A stretch of 64,000 nucleotides of DNA from JADGRF01 sp036382515 (GCA_036382515.1 DASVHQ010000289.1:9453-73452); one strand, 5' to 3'. Positions 1 to 12,800 are shown, numbered from the stretch's first letter. Translations and numbers: made by a program. The notes: a model not told the origin generated them from the sequence alone.

Positions 1-1425
1 CAGCTGCACACCGCGCTCGCCGACCACGGTCTGCCAGCCGTCCGAGAGTTCGTCGATCTCGTCTTCCACGCTGGCGGCGCGCGCGGCCTGCCGGATGCGC
101 TGGCGTGCGTGTTCGGACGCGGTCTCGGGCAGCGCGTAGCCGATGTTCTGTGCGACGGTCTGCGAGAACAGGAACGCTTCTTGTTGCGCGAAGCCCACAG
201 TCTTACGCAGCTCGCGCAGCTTCAGCTGCGTGACGTCGTCGCCGTCGAGAAACACGCTGCCCGCGGGCGTCGGCAGGATGCGGGCCAAGAGCGCCGCGAG
301 CGTGCTCTTGCCACTGCCGGTGCGGCCGACGATCGCGAGCGAACTCTGCGCGGGCAGGTCGAAGCTCACGTCTTGCAGCACCGGCCTGCCCGCGTACGCG
401 TAGTTGAGGCCCTGGACGCGCAATGCGCCCGCCTGTCTCGGGCTCCTGGCGCATTTCGAGTCGGAGATGTCTGGCTCGGCTTCGAGGATCTCGCGCACGC
501 GGTTGAACGATGCGCGGCCACGCTGCAGCACGGCCATGATGTAGCCCAGGCCCATCGTCGGCCACTTGAGGGACTCGACGTAGGCCAGGAACGCCACGAG
601 CGTGCCGACCGTGAGTGTGCCGTTGCGCACGGCGGCCGTGCCGCGGAACAGCACGGCCAGTGTGCCGAGCGACGCGACGCCCACCATGAGCGGCCAGGTG
701 AAGCCGCGTAGCACAACCAGCCCCATGTTCTTCTGCAGAGCGTTCTGGTTGGCTTCCTCGAACAGCGCTTCTTGTTGGGCTTCGGCGCCGAACGCGCGCA
801 CCAGGCGCACACCGGCCAGGGCTTCCTGCACGCGTGAAGACAGCGCGCCGAGAGCCTCCTGCGAGGCCTGACTGCGCGAGAACATCTGCTTGCCGAGCAG
901 CCGCGCCACCAGCACCAGCAGCGGCAGCGGCGCCACCGCCCACAGCGTGAGCTCGGGCGAGAGCGCGAGCATCAAGGCGAGTGCCAGACTGTAGGCGAAC
1001 ACCGAGTTGACGATGTTCAGCAGCCCGAAGCCGACCATCACGCGCACCTGCGCGAGATCGTTGATCGCACGGCTCATGGTGTCGCCCGTCGGCATGCGCT
1101 GAAAGAACGACGGGCCGAGCTGGTGTAGCCGCGCCAGCAGGTCGTTGCGCAGCTCGAACTCCACGTCGCGGCCCACGTTGAACACGGTCGTGCGCGACAC
1201 CGTGCGCACCACGCCCATGCCCGCGGCGAGCAGCCCGACCAGCGCCGCGCTGCCGGCCACGCGTCCGAGCGCGCCCGAGACCAGGGCATCGACGGCATCC
1301 TTGAGCAGCCACGGGATGCTCTTGTCGAGCGCGTTGGTGATCAACAAAAGGCCCATGCCCTGCCACAGCCTTGCGCTGTGCGGTCGCACGTATGAGCCGA
1401 GCGTGCGCGGAGCGGCGGCTGTCAT
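1..1425 (-). CDS. ABC exporter, fused membrane and ATPase domains (3' end outside window)
   Basis: This is a type I ABC exporter half-transporter (MsbA/LmrA/MdlA-like) that would couple ATP hydrolysis to export of an unknown substrate. The frame stays open to the left edge, so 475 residues are visible and the C-terminus is missing. Residues about 1-290 form the membrane domain. The ATPase domain follows, with Walker A GRTGSGKST near residues 367-375, the Q-loop glutamine near 422 in LFSQTVAQNI, and the run GERGVQL just before the expected signature, which lies beyond the edge. The ATG at 1425 sits 7 bases after the stop of the TPR gene, suggesting one transcript. Substrate cannot be told from the sequence. 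Confidence 0.9.
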   Translation of the reverse strand, partial: MTAAAPRTLGSYVRPHSARLWQGMGLLLITNALDKSIPWLLKDAVDALVSGALGRVAGSAALVGLLAAGMGVVRTVSRTTVFNVGRDVEFELRNDLLARLHQLGPSFFQRMPTGDTMSRAINDLAQVRVMVGFGLLNIVNSVFAYSLALALMLALSPELTLWAVAPLPLLVLVARLLGKQMFSRSQASQEALGALSSRVQEALAGVRLVRAFGAEAQQEALFEEANQNALQKNMGLVVLRGFTWPLMVGVASLGTLAVLFRGTAAVRNGTLTVGTLVAFLAYVESLKWPTMGLGYIMAVLQRGRASFNRVREILEAEPDISDSKCARSPRQAGALRVQGLNYAYAGRPVLQDVSFDLPAQSSLAIVGRTGSGKSTLAALLARILPTPAGSVFLDGDDVTQLKLRELRKTVGFAQQEAFLFSQTVAQNIGYALPETASEHARQRIRQAARAASVEDEIDELSDGWQTVVGERGVQL

Positions 1426-1432
1426 GCGCGCT

Positions 1433-2830
1433 TCATCCTCGGGCTTGGGCGTCGCGATCCGGACGCGGGCTCTTCTGCGCGGTGCGCTCGAGGCCGCGCC
1501 ACATCTGGTGTGCCTTGCCGGCGGCATGCGTGTCACCGATGGCTTCGAGCAGGGCGGGCATCACCAGTTGCACCTTGGTGTGCTGCTTGAGCACGGCGTC
1601 GAGCGCCGCGCGAAACGTCTTCAGGTCCACGTCAGCTGGCACCACGAGCTTGCCGTACACCAGACGATGTGGCTCCGGCGCGCCGTGCTCGTGCTTGCGC
1701 ATGTGATCGCCGCTGGCGCAGCGTGCGCACAGTTGCTCGATGCGCGCTCGGTGCACGAACAGCAGCGCTTCGCTCGGCAACGCGGCACCGAAGGCCTGCA
1801 CGTCGCCGGCCTCGTGCTCGAGCGCGACGAAGCGCAGGCGTCGCTCGTCGCCCTTTCGTAGCACCGAGAGCAGCGCGAAGCGCGGCACAGGCCGGCCCTC
1901 GTGCTCGGTGATGCCGATGGGCGTGCCGTCCCAGAGCACGAGGTCGCCGTAGTCGACGGAGGCATCGCGGAACGTGGTGCTTTGCACGACGCCATGGCAC
2001 GGGCTCAGCGGGCTCACCCAGACGAGCTCGAAGGCCACGGCGCGATCGATGCCCGCGTCGTCGGTGCCGTGACCGGTGCCGATGGTCGCGGCGCGCACCT
2101 GTACCGGCGGCAGCCCCTCCACCAGCGGCATGCCGCTGGGCGACAGCGTTGCGGGCATACCCAGCGCACGCAGTGCTTCTACGGCCAGCTCACCGCGACC
2201 GAGCGCGGTCGCGCAGATCGCGATGTTCCACAGCACGCCCTTGCGATCGCCCAGCAGCGCACGGGCACGCTCGCTGGCTTGCAGCGCCTCGGACCACGCA
2301 TGGCGGGCCTTGTGCACGAGGCCGAGGTTGAACCACCAATCCCCGTTGTTCGGATGGCAGGCCAGCGCGGCCTGGCAGCTCGCCAGGGCTTCGTCGTGCA
2401 GGTGCGCCAGGCGCAACGCGTTGCCGCGCGTCATGTGCAGGTAGCCAGCCACGTCCGGGTTCGCCTTGTCGGCGGCCGACAAGCCCTCGAGGGCGTGCTG
2501 GGCTGCCTGTGCTGCCAGCTGTGCGGGACCATCGGCCTGGGGAGGCTCGTCCGGCGCTTTCAGCTCGGCCGCGCGCACCAGCGCGTCGCAGGCCGCCATC
2601 ACCATGCGTGGCTCGTTCGGCCAGCGCGCGAGGATGCGCTGGACCTGGGCACGCAGCCCGTCGCGGCCCGGCGTGATGCGCAAGAGCGTGAGCCAGGCCA
2701 AGGCCAGGTCCGCGTCGGCGTCGATCGAGGGCGCGAAAGGTGCGAGCGCCGCCCACGCGCGTTCGGGCTCGCGCTGCTTCAGCGCTTTTTCGACTTCGGT
2801 GAGAGCTCGCTGGATGGGGTTCACTGGCAT
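1433..2830 (-). CDS. TPR-repeat protein of unknown function
   Basis: A soluble protein of about 465 residues. Its first half is helical and TPR-like, with repeats such as YLHMTRGNALRLAHLHDEAL followed by WWFNLGLVHKARHAWSEALQ. The second half is a mixed alpha/beta region with no motif I recognise. I see no signal peptide. I chose the ATG at 2830 (MPVNPIQRAL); an in-frame GTG at 2878 would add 16 residues, and neither has a strong Shine-Dalgarno. It lies immediately upstream of the ABC exporter and divergent from the PP2C phosphatase gene. The TPR part suggests protein-protein contacts; no specific function is claimed. Confidence 0.75.
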   Translation of the reverse strand: MPVNPIQRALTEVEKALKQREPERAWAALAPFAPSIDADADLALAWLTLLRITPGRDGLRAQVQRILARWPNEPRMVMAACDALVRAAELKAPDEPPQADGPAQLAAQAAQHALEGLSAADKANPDVAGYLHMTRGNALRLAHLHDEALASCQAALACHPNNGDWWFNLGLVHKARHAWSEALQASERARALLGDRKGVLWNIAICATALGRGELAVEALRALGMPATLSPSGMPLVEGLPPVQVRAATIGTGHGTDDAGIDRAVAFELVWVSPLSPCHGVVQSTTFRDASVDYGDLVLWDGTPIGITEHEGRPVPRFALLSVLRKGDERRLRFVALEHEAGDVQAFGAALPSEALLFVHRARIEQLCARCASGDHMRKHEHGAPEPHRLVYGKLVVPADVDLKTFRAALDAVLKQHTKVQLVMPALLEAIGDTHAAGKAHQMWRGLERTAQKSPRPDRDAQARG

Positions 2831-3037
2831 GGTTGGCTCGGCGCCCGAGAGCGATAGCAGGCTTTCGGCGGCGCGCACATGGATTGGAGGTCGCCTTCCA
2901 AGGGTCGTGCTCGTGACGAGCCCGTTACGGTGTACACTGACTGCTCGTGGGCGGGTCCAGTCGGGCGCGCGGCCATGAGGTGCGTGTCCCGGGGGATGCG
3001 CTGGGTTTGGGGTCGGAGCGTAGTACGCAGGAAACCC

Positions 3038-3794
3038 GTGTCACTGCCACGCATCGCATACGGCCGTACCGATATCGGCAAACGCCGCAGCTCGAACGAG
3101 GACGCCTTTCTCGTCGATGACGCGCTCGGCTTGTACGTCGTGGCCGACGGCATGGGCGGCCACAGCTCCGGTGAGGTCGCCAGCGCAGCGGCGGTCGAGG
3201 TGCTGCACGGCATGGTGCAGCGCGAACGCGAGAACCTGTCCGCGCTGCTGCAGCTGCCACGCGACTCGAGCGTGCAGCCTGGCAGCATGCCGCCGGTGAT
3301 GCACAAGGCGCTGCGCATCCTGGAGAGCGCGGTGCAGGCTGCCACCTATATGGTCTTCGGCCTGAGCGAAGCGAACCCAGAGCAACGTGGCATGGGCACC
3401 ACGCTCTCGGCCCTGCTCTTGGGTGGGGAGTTTGCGCTCACGGCGCAGGTCGGCGACAGCCGTGTGTACATGGTGCGCGACGGGCAGACCGCGCAGATCA
3501 CCGAAGACCACACATTGATCGCCTGGCAGCTCAAGAAGGGTTTGATCACGCCGGAAGAGGCGCGGGTCTCGCGCCAGAAGAACGTGATCACCCGCGCGGT
3601 CGGTTCGCGCGACTACGTGCAGGTCGACACCAACCTCGTGGTGATCCAGCGGGGCGACGCCTTCCTGCTTTGCTCGGACGGGTTGCACGGCTACGTAACC
3701 GATCCGGAGATCGCTACGCTCCTGCAACTGCCACCGCCGGATGCGACCGAGCAGCTGATCCAACTCGCAAATCAGCGCGGCGGCCGCGACAACA

Positions 3795-3823
<29 letters not shown>
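3038..3823 (+). CDS. PP2C-family protein serine/threonine phosphatase
   Basis: This Mg/Mn-dependent phosphatase would remove phosphate from Ser/Thr residues, counteracting Hanks-type kinases such as the one at 19979-21574. All PP2C motifs are present: RSSNEDAF, VADGMGGH (metal-binding Asp), MGTTLSALLL, VGDSRVYM, LLCSDGLHGYV and GGRDNITSVAV. I chose the GTG at 3038, giving 261 residues (normal for the family) with AGGAAA five bases upstream. An in-frame start at 2879 would add 53 residues that do not look like a phosphatase. Its last 29 bases overlap the end of the convergent gene. Confidence 0.93.
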
Positions 3824-5303
<1,480 letters not shown>

Positions 5304-5377
5304 CGTTGGAGCTCCATGCTCTGACGATAGCGCACGCCCGCGGGCTTGCCGAGTTGCTGAGTGCTCGTGGCTGCGGC

Positions 5378-7132
<1,755 letters not shown>

Positions 7133-7322
7133 ATGTGTCTAGGGAACCTTTCTAGCTGAGCCGAAGCTCCACGGTGTCGAACCGTCGTCACGCGGCGAAG
7201 GCGCCGCCCTCAGGTTGGTCGATGCGCTGTTGCGTCTGGGAGAGGCTCACCCACACGCGCGCCGTTTGTCAGGTACTGCTGCGAAAACGCACAAAGCGAG
7301 TCATCGCCTTGTCGGGCGCGGG

Positions 7323-7351
7323 AACTTAACAGGGGGGTATGGCCCTGTCAA
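7323..7351 (-). promoter_or_regulatory. Sigma-70-type promoter for rpsA
   Basis: Read on the minus strand, a perfect -35 TTGACA (7346-7351) is separated by 17 bases from TAAGTT (7323-7328). A start near 7316 would give an untranslated leader of about 180 bases before rpsA, longer than most in this window. The promoter lies within the cmk-rpsA gap, so rpsA can be transcribed independently of aroA-like/cmk. Confidence 0.6.
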
Positions 7352-7359
7352 CCGAACGA

Positions 7360-8049
7360 TCACGCGCCCTTGCCGCGTGCAATTTCGGCCAGACGGGTCA
7401 CCACGAGGTCGATGTCCATCGCGGTGGTGTCCACGAGGATGGCGTCATCGGCGGGGCGTAGCGGCGCGACGGCTCGACCTTGGTCCTGTGCATCACGCGC
7501 CCGGATTTCTTCCAGGGTTTTCGCGAAGTCGGCCTGGACCCCGCGCCCCGCCAGCTCACGCACGCGCCGATCAGCACGCGTTTGATCGGCGGCCGTGAGG
7601 AACACCTTGGCCTCGGCGTCGGGGAAGACGACCGTACCGATGTCGCGACCTTCGAGCACGACGCCGCCGTCCTGGCCGAGCCGACGCTGCAGCTCGAGCA
7701 GCGCGGCGCGCACCTCGGCGTGCTTGGACACGTCGCTGGCGCCCATCGATATTTCTGGCGAGCGGATCTCTGCCGAGCGGTCTTTGCCGTCGATGAGCAA
7801 ACTGGGTGCGCCGGTTTCGCTCGCCGCGAAGCGCAGATCGAGCCGGGCCGTGAGCGCGCCCAGCGCCGGGCCGTCGGTCCAGGCGGTGCCGCGCTCGCGG
7901 GCTGCGAGCGCGACGCCACGGTACAGCGCACCCGTGTCGACCAGCACAAAGCCCAGGCGCTGCGCCAGCTTCAGCGCCACGGTGCTCTTGCCGGCACCGG
8001 CTGGTCCGTCGATGGCGATGACTGGGCGGGTGCGCGTGCGGGTCGTCAC
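7360..8049 (-). CDS. cmk: Cytidylate kinase
   Basis: Phosphorylates CMP and dCMP using ATP in pyrimidine salvage and supply. The 229-residue protein begins with the P-loop IDGPAGAGKST, followed by LVDTGALYRG, the GRDIGTVVFPDAEAKVFLTA segment of the CMP-binding region, and a DQGRAVAPLRPADDAILVDTT-like C-terminal stretch that is typical of the family. The ATG at 8049 overlaps the stop of the aroA-like gene as ATGA, so translation is coupled. The aroA-cmk-rpsA order is common in Proteobacteria. Confidence 0.96.
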   Translation of the reverse strand: MTTRTRTRPVIAIDGPAGAGKSTVALKLAQRLGFVLVDTGALYRGVALAARERGTAWTDGPALGALTARLDLRFAASETGAPSLLIDGKDRSAEIRSPEISMGASDVSKHAEVRAALLELQRRLGQDGGVVLEGRDIGTVVFPDAEAKVFLTAADQTRADRRVRELAGRGVQADFAKTLEEIRARDAQDQGRAVAPLRPADDAILVDTTAMDIDLVVTRLAEIARGKGA

Positions 8050-9422
8050 TTGTCGGGTGTTCCTTGCAAGAAGATGTCGGCGCCGAGCGCCTGCAGCGCT
8101 TCGAGGAAACCAGGATGAGCTTGTAGCAGCGCAGCGACGCCCTGCTCAACCACGCTCTCCCCCTCACCTGCCAGGCCCGCCACCACGGCGGCCATGACGA
8201 GCTGCGGGTCGTCGCTGGCCAGCACGGCGCCGGTCGTGGGGTGGCGCAACTTGGTCACGCACAGCGCACCCGCCTTTTGCGTGGCGTCGATGCCCGTCGC
8301 GCGCAAGACGCCAAGCAACGCGCTGGCGTGTGGATCGTGGTCGGCCAGCAGCGGGTCCACGTCGTAGAGCTGTGCACCGCGCTGGGCGAAGCTGCCCAGC
8401 ACGGCCAGCGCGGGCACTTCATCGCGCCCGCGCAGCAGCACTTCGCCGTCGAGCACGCCGCCGCGCAACGGGCGATGCCGCACGATCAGGTCGGCTATCG
8501 GCTCGCGGCCGGCGTCGCCGCGCGGCAGCACCTGCACGTCGGCGCCCCACAGGCGCAGCGCGTCGAAGTAGCCCGTGCGTGCGGGGTTGATGCCGACACC
8601 GCCGAGCGCGATGCGGCTGCCAGGCACGACCAGACATGCGGCCGACAGGTATGCGGCGCAGGTCGTGCAGCCCGGCAGCGCAAGCGCAGGCTGCGCCGGG
8701 ATGTGGTGGTCCCAGTCGCGTGGCTCGAAGCACACGACGCTGCCGACGCGGCGCAGCGGCAAGCCGAGCATCACCATGGCGCGCTCGAGGTGATCCGGCG
8801 AGACCGTGGGCTCGCTCAGCAGTGTCGAGCCGGCGGCGAAGAGCGCGCTCACTAGCACGGCGCCTTTGGCGGCGGCGTCGGCTGCGGGCAGCTCGCAGTC
8901 GAGCGCGCTGAGTTGCTCACCGTCGACCAGTGGCGCGATGGCGAGCGGTGGTGTCGCTGGCGCGCCAGCGTGGCTGCTACGCCCGGCGATCTGCGCCCCG
9001 CGAGCGCGCAGTGGGCCAACGATGCGCTCGACCGAGCGTAGAGCGAGGCTCTCGTGCACCAGCAGGCGTGTGCCGAAGCGCTGTGCGCCGATCAGTCCGG
9101 CCAGCAGCGCGAGCGCCGTGTACGAACGCCCTGCGTCGAGCGCAGCGCTGGGCATGCGCAACCCATCCGTGCCGACACCGGTGATGCGCAGCGCTTCGGC
9201 GTCGGTTTCGATCGGCACGCCGAGCGCGCGCAGCGCGGTCAGCAAGCTGCCGAGGTGCGAGTCGAGTGGCGCGTCCGGCCAGAGCAAGGCACCGGGGCCA
9301 TCGGCCAGCGCAGCCAGCACCAACGCACGTTGCGCGACTTCGGCATCGAGTGGAACGCGAACGCTGCCGGACAGTGCGCGGCCAGGGCGAACGCGTAGGC
9401 TCGCGCTAGTGCGTTCGGTCAC
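8046..9422 (-). CDS. EPSP synthase (AroA)-like protein with eroded active site
   Basis: The 458-residue product follows the EPSP synthase fold along its whole length and sits in the aroA position before cmk-rpsA. The catalytic motifs are gone, however. The PGDKSISHR segment reads PLDAEVAQR, so the PEP/shikimate-binding Lys and Ser are lost. The GNSGTT loop reads DAGRSYT, the ESLRKRP loop reads HESLALRSV, the SSQ segment reads ADAAAKG, the KESDR loop reads ADHDPHAS, and DHR reads DDPQL. DHLER and the dual-lobe pattern (LPGCTTCAAYLSAACLV) survive. I infer a pseudoenzyme or altered-function paralogue. GTG at 9422 overlaps the upstream stop (GTGA); a longer frame to 9629 runs inside the neighbouring gene. 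Confidence 0.8.
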   Translation of the reverse strand: MTERTSASLRVRPGRALSGSVRVPLDAEVAQRALVLAALADGPGALLWPDAPLDSHLGSLLTALRALGVPIETDAEALRITGVGTDGLRMPSAALDAGRSYTALALLAGLIGAQRFGTRLLVHESLALRSVERIVGPLRARGAQIAGRSSHAGAPATPPLAIAPLVDGEQLSALDCELPAADAAAKGAVLVSALFAAGSTLLSEPTVSPDHLERAMVMLGLPLRRVGSVVCFEPRDWDHHIPAQPALALPGCTTCAAYLSAACLVVPGSRIALGGVGINPARTGYFDALRLWGADVQVLPRGDAGREPIADLIVRHRPLRGGVLDGEVLLRGRDEVPALAVLGSFAQRGAQLYDVDPLLADHDPHASALLGVLRATGIDATQKAGALCVTKLRHPTTGAVLASDDPQLVMAAVVAGLAGEGESVVEQGVAALLQAHPGFLEALQALGADIFLQGTPDK

Positions 9423-10492
9423 GGTGCCGGCCCGGCCTGCTTCGCGGGAGCCTTGCACTGCGGCGGATCCATGCCTTGCAACATGCCGGCGACACGCTTC
9501 TCGATGCTCTCGAGGTCGTCCTGCCCGATCGGGAAATCCAGCTGGGCCACCTCGGCTTGCGCGCGGACCTTCGCAGCGTCGAGCACGTCGGGGAAGCCGG
9601 CGAGGTGCGCGAACACGCCGACCTGCCACAGCCAGTCGTTGACTAGCTTCACCACCGAGTCAGCCTGTTCGGCCGAGCCGAGCTGCATCGCGACCGCCAG
9701 GCGCAACCCTGCCTTCGCGTCGAGCGCGAGCGCAAGCGGCGCGTGGCTGACGTTGTGCCCGAGTGATGGGGCGCCCACGGCGCCGAGCTCGGCTTCGACC
9801 ACTTCGGCGGTCGGGCCGGACGGCTGCACCTGGGCACATACGGTCTTGTGCTGGCAGTCGATGCGTTCGGCCAGCGCGCGGGTTGCGCTACCGTCCAGCC
9901 AGCGCGGGTGAGCCTCGAAGCTGATCAAGTCGAGCGAAGCATCGAGCCAACGGCCGCTTCCCAGGATCAGCAGATGCTCATCGAGCTGCGCCGCGGACAG
10001 CAGACCCGCGTCCGTGACAGAGAAGCGTCCGTGCATGCGGTGGCTGCGTGGCTTGGCGGTCGCGCCGCGGTCCTGATCGGCGAGCAGATCGAGTGCGCGC
10101 TCCACGTCGTTCGCGCCGTACTTGCCCTGCAAGAGCACGAGAAGATCGACGGGCTGGTTCGCTGTGCTGCGGCCCGCGAAGACGATGCGCGCGCTTTGCC
10201 CGGTGAGCCAGGTGAGGTCGTCGCTGCGCAGGCACGAGTGCTCTTGCGCCCAGCCACGCCAGGTGGGGAAGCTCTTGGACGCGGCAAGCTCGACGACGTC
10301 GACCGTTGCCACAAGCGAGGCGTCAGCTGGAACGAGCGCCAGCGCATCGGCCGGCACGGGCGCCTCGCGTGGCGCGGGTGCAGCGTCGCGGATGGCTGCG
10401 CTCGGTGCAGCCGGCCCGGGCGCGACGCCGCGGGTTCCCGCGCAGGCGCACAGGACCGACAGAAGCAGACAGGACGTAGTCTTCGCGTGCAT
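9419..10492 (-). CDS. Predicted lipoprotein of unknown function
   Basis: About 357 residues. The N-terminus MHAKTTSCLLLSVLCAC is a signal peptide with a plausible lipobox ending LCAC, so the product is probably lipid-anchored in an envelope membrane. After a Pro/Ala-rich linker (about residues 25-50) comes a soluble domain with LVPADASLVATVDV and VDLLVLLQGKYGANDVERAL, which I do not recognise. An ATG nine bases further upstream (10501) would also be in frame. It lies between hisC and the aroA-like gene and overlaps the latter's GTG start, so it seems co-expressed with amino-acid genes without an evident metabolic link. Confidence 0.7.
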   Translation of the reverse strand: MHAKTTSCLLLSVLCACAGTRGVAPGPAAPSAAIRDAAPAPREAPVPADALALVPADASLVATVDVVELAASKSFPTWRGWAQEHSCLRSDDLTWLTGQSARIVFAGRSTANQPVDLLVLLQGKYGANDVERALDLLADQDRGATAKPRSHRMHGRFSVTDAGLLSAAQLDEHLLILGSGRWLDASLDLISFEAHPRWLDGSATRALAERIDCQHKTVCAQVQPSGPTAEVVEAELGAVGAPSLGHNVSHAPLALALDAKAGLRLAVAMQLGSAEQADSVVKLVNDWLWQVGVFAHLAGFPDVLDAAKVRAQAEVAQLDFPIGQDDLESIEKRVAGMLQGMDPPQCKAPAKQAGPAP

Positions 10493-10542
10493 GGGCGGCA
10501 TGCTACACCGTTCTGCGTGGCAGCTGCGCTGCGCGTGCTCGC

Positions 10543-11637
10543 TCAGGTCTTGGCCAGCGCGTGCGGCAGGGCCGCGAGTAGCCGGTCGTTTTCGGCGGGC
10601 AAGCCGATGCTGATGCGCAGGTGGCGGTCGAGGGGCGCGCCGAACGGACGCACGATGACGCCCTGCCGCAGCAGCTTGTCGTAGACGGCGAAGGAGGGTT
10701 GCCCCAGGCCCACGCAGACGAAGTTTGCCTGACTGGGCGCGACCGATAGCCCCATGCCCTGAAGCGCAGCGCTGACACGGCCGCGCTCGCTGCGGTTGAG
10801 CTCTACGTAGCGCGCGACGTACGCGGCGTCGTCGAGGGAGGCGAGCGCCGCGGCTTGCGCCAGCGAGCCCACGTTGAACGGCGCGCGCACGCGGTCGAGG
10901 TAGCTCACGATTTCCTGGCTCGCCACGGCATAGCCCACGCGCAGCGCCGCCAGGCCGTGCGCCTTGGAGAACGTGCGCAGCACGACCAGACGTTCGTGCA
11001 GGTGGCGCATGCGCAGTGCCGAGGCGAAATCGGGCGCGTCCGCGAACTCGAAGTAGGCCTCGTCCACGACCGGCACGACGCTCCTCGGCAACGCGCGCAA
11101 GAAGTCCGCAAGCTCGGCTTTCGCGATGTGCGTGCTGGTTGGGTTGTTGGGATTGTCGAGGAACACCAGCTTGGTGTTGGGCCGCAGCGCGGCGTGCATC
11201 GCCGGTAGGTCCCAGTACAAGGCGTCGCGCAGCGGGACCTCTGTCATCGGCACGTTCGCGATGCGCAGCGACATCCCGTAGCAGACGAAGCTCGGTGCGC
11301 CGATCACGGCGTGATCGCTGGGGTCCGCCAGGGTGCGCACCAGCAGGTCGATCAGCTCGTTGGATCCGCAGCCAAACGCCAGCTCGCCCGGGCTCACGCC
11401 ATGCTGCGCGGCCAGGCGCATGCGCAGCGCATGAGCGTGTGCGTCGGGATAGCGATGGAGCTCGGCGCTCGCTCGCGCGACCGCCTGCAGCACTTTCGGT
11501 GAAGGGCCGAGGGGGTTTTCGTTGCTCGCCAGCTTCACGGCGCCGTGGATGCCGAGCTCGCGCTCCAGCTCCTCGACGGGCTTGCCCGGGACGTACGGCT
11601 TGACGGCGGCGATGTGCGGCGCGACCAGCGGTTTCAA
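10543..11637 (-). CDS. hisC: Histidinol-phosphate aminotransferase
   Basis: PLP-dependent class I/II aminotransferase of 364 residues. It opens with PYVPGKPVEELERELG and KLASNENPLGPSP, the substrate-binding N-terminus of HisC. LDNPNNPTST and the PLP-lysine segment TFSKAHGLAALRVGYA follow. HisC converts imidazole-acetol phosphate to histidinol phosphate; next to pheA it could also transaminate aromatic oxo acids, as HisC-type enzymes sometimes do. The start codon is TTG at 11637, one base after the pheA stop, and is fixed by AAGGAG seven bases upstream, inside the end of pheA. Confidence 0.93.
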   Translation of the reverse strand: MKPLVAPHIAAVKPYVPGKPVEELERELGIHGAVKLASNENPLGPSPKVLQAVARASAELHRYPDAHAHALRMRLAAQHGVSPGELAFGCGSNELIDLLVRTLADPSDHAVIGAPSFVCYGMSLRIANVPMTEVPLRDALYWDLPAMHAALRPNTKLVFLDNPNNPTSTHIAKAELADFLRALPRSVVPVVDEAYFEFADAPDFASALRMRHLHERLVVLRTFSKAHGLAALRVGYAVASQEIVSYLDRVRAPFNVGSLAQAAALASLDDAAYVARYVELNRSERGRVSAALQGMGLSVAPSQANFVCVGLGQPSFAVYDKLLRQGVIVRPFGAPLDRHLRISIGLPAENDRLLAALPHALAKT

Positions 11638-11638
11638 C

Positions 11639-12721
11639 TCAGCGCTCCTTCAGGTTCGGGTAGCTGCCGAGCACCTTGACATACCTGCCTGCGGTTCGCA
11701 GCTCCTCGATGGAGGCGAGCACCGAACGATCGGTGATGTGACCATCGACCTCGACCAGGATCAGGTAGCGGAACTCCCAGCCGCGCGCCGGCCGCGTCTC
11801 CAGGCGCGAGAGGTTGATCTTGCGGTCGGCGAACGGGCGCAGGCAATCGATCAGCACGCCGGGCGCGTCGTGCAACGCGATCGCAATGGCGGTTCGGTCG
11901 GAGCCCGTGCGCGCTGGGAAGTCGTGGCCCACGACGACGTAGCGCGTGTCGAGATCCGCGACGTCTTCGATGGAGCTCTCGATCGGCGTGAGACCGGCGA
12001 GCTCGGCCGCGACGTCGGTGCCGAGCGCGGCCGCGTCGGCTTCGGCCGTGGCGTGCTCGGCAGCCAGCATGTGACCGTGCGTGTCGATCAGCACCGCCTC
12101 CGGGAAGCGTCGCGACAGGTACTTCTCGCAGGCCGCGAGCGCGCTTGGTGCAGCGTAGATCTTCTTCACGTCCGAGGCTCTGCCAGACTTCGACATCAGG
12201 TGGAACGCGCGACGGATCGGAACCTCTGCGGAGATCTTCACCTCGCTGCGCGCCAGCAGGTTGAGGGTCTGAGTCACAGCGCCGTCGTATGAGGTCTCGA
12301 ACGGCAGAAGCCCGAACGCGGCGTGCCCGCGATCGAGCTCGGCGAGCAGGGCTTCTGCGCTGTCCACGGCGCGCAGGTGGGCGGTCGCGCCGAAGTGTTT
12401 GCGCGCGGCCAAATGGCCGAAGCCGCCGGCTTGCCCCGCATACACGACCTCGATCGGCGCGATCACGCTTGCGCACGCCGACAGCACTTCCTTCATCACG
12501 GAGCGCACGGCGTCCTTCGGGAACACGCGCACGCGCTCGATGATGCGACCGATCACTTCGCTGTCGCGCGGCAACGTGAAATACGCGTCAGGTGCGCGGC
12601 CACGCAGCTCGGCAAGGGCCGCGACTGCACTGGCTCGTGCGCTGAGCGCGTCGGCCAGTGCCTGGTCGGCCGACTCGACGGCTGCGCGAATCTCGTCGAA
12701 CTGCTGCTTCGCGTCGTTCAT
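11639..12721 (-). CDS. pheA: Chorismate mutase / prephenate dehydratase (P-protein)
   Basis: Bifunctional phenylalanine-pathway enzyme making phenylpyruvate from chorismate. Residues about 1-85 are an AroQ-type chorismate mutase helix bundle (EIRAAVESADQALADALSAR, then PRDSEVIGRIIERV). The dehydratase domain follows (VYAGQAGGFGHLAARKHFG, LLPFETSYDG, DLDTRYVVVG), and a C-terminal ACT domain carries GVLIDCLRPFADRKINLSRLETRP, the phenylalanine-feedback site. The ATG at 12721 starts right at the mutase helix; a GTG at 12784 would add 21 unconserved residues. hisC follows with a one-base gap. Confidence 0.93.
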   Translation of the reverse strand: MNDAKQQFDEIRAAVESADQALADALSARASAVAALAELRGRAPDAYFTLPRDSEVIGRIIERVRVFPKDAVRSVMKEVLSACASVIAPIEVVYAGQAGGFGHLAARKHFGATAHLRAVDSAEALLAELDRGHAAFGLLPFETSYDGAVTQTLNLLARSEVKISAEVPIRRAFHLMSKSGRASDVKKIYAAPSALAACEKYLSRRFPEAVLIDTHGHMLAAEHATAEADAAALGTDVAAELAGLTPIESSIEDVADLDTRYVVVGHDFPARTGSDRTAIAIALHDAPGVLIDCLRPFADRKINLSRLETRPARGWEFRYLILVEVDGHITDRSVLASIEELRTAGRYVKVLGSYPNLKER

Positions 12722-12800
12722 GCCGAAATCATACACGCGCTCGCTCGGGCGTGCACTGCGGGCGGCGGTCACAGGCGCGGTCACCCGCTGTCACGGTCAG

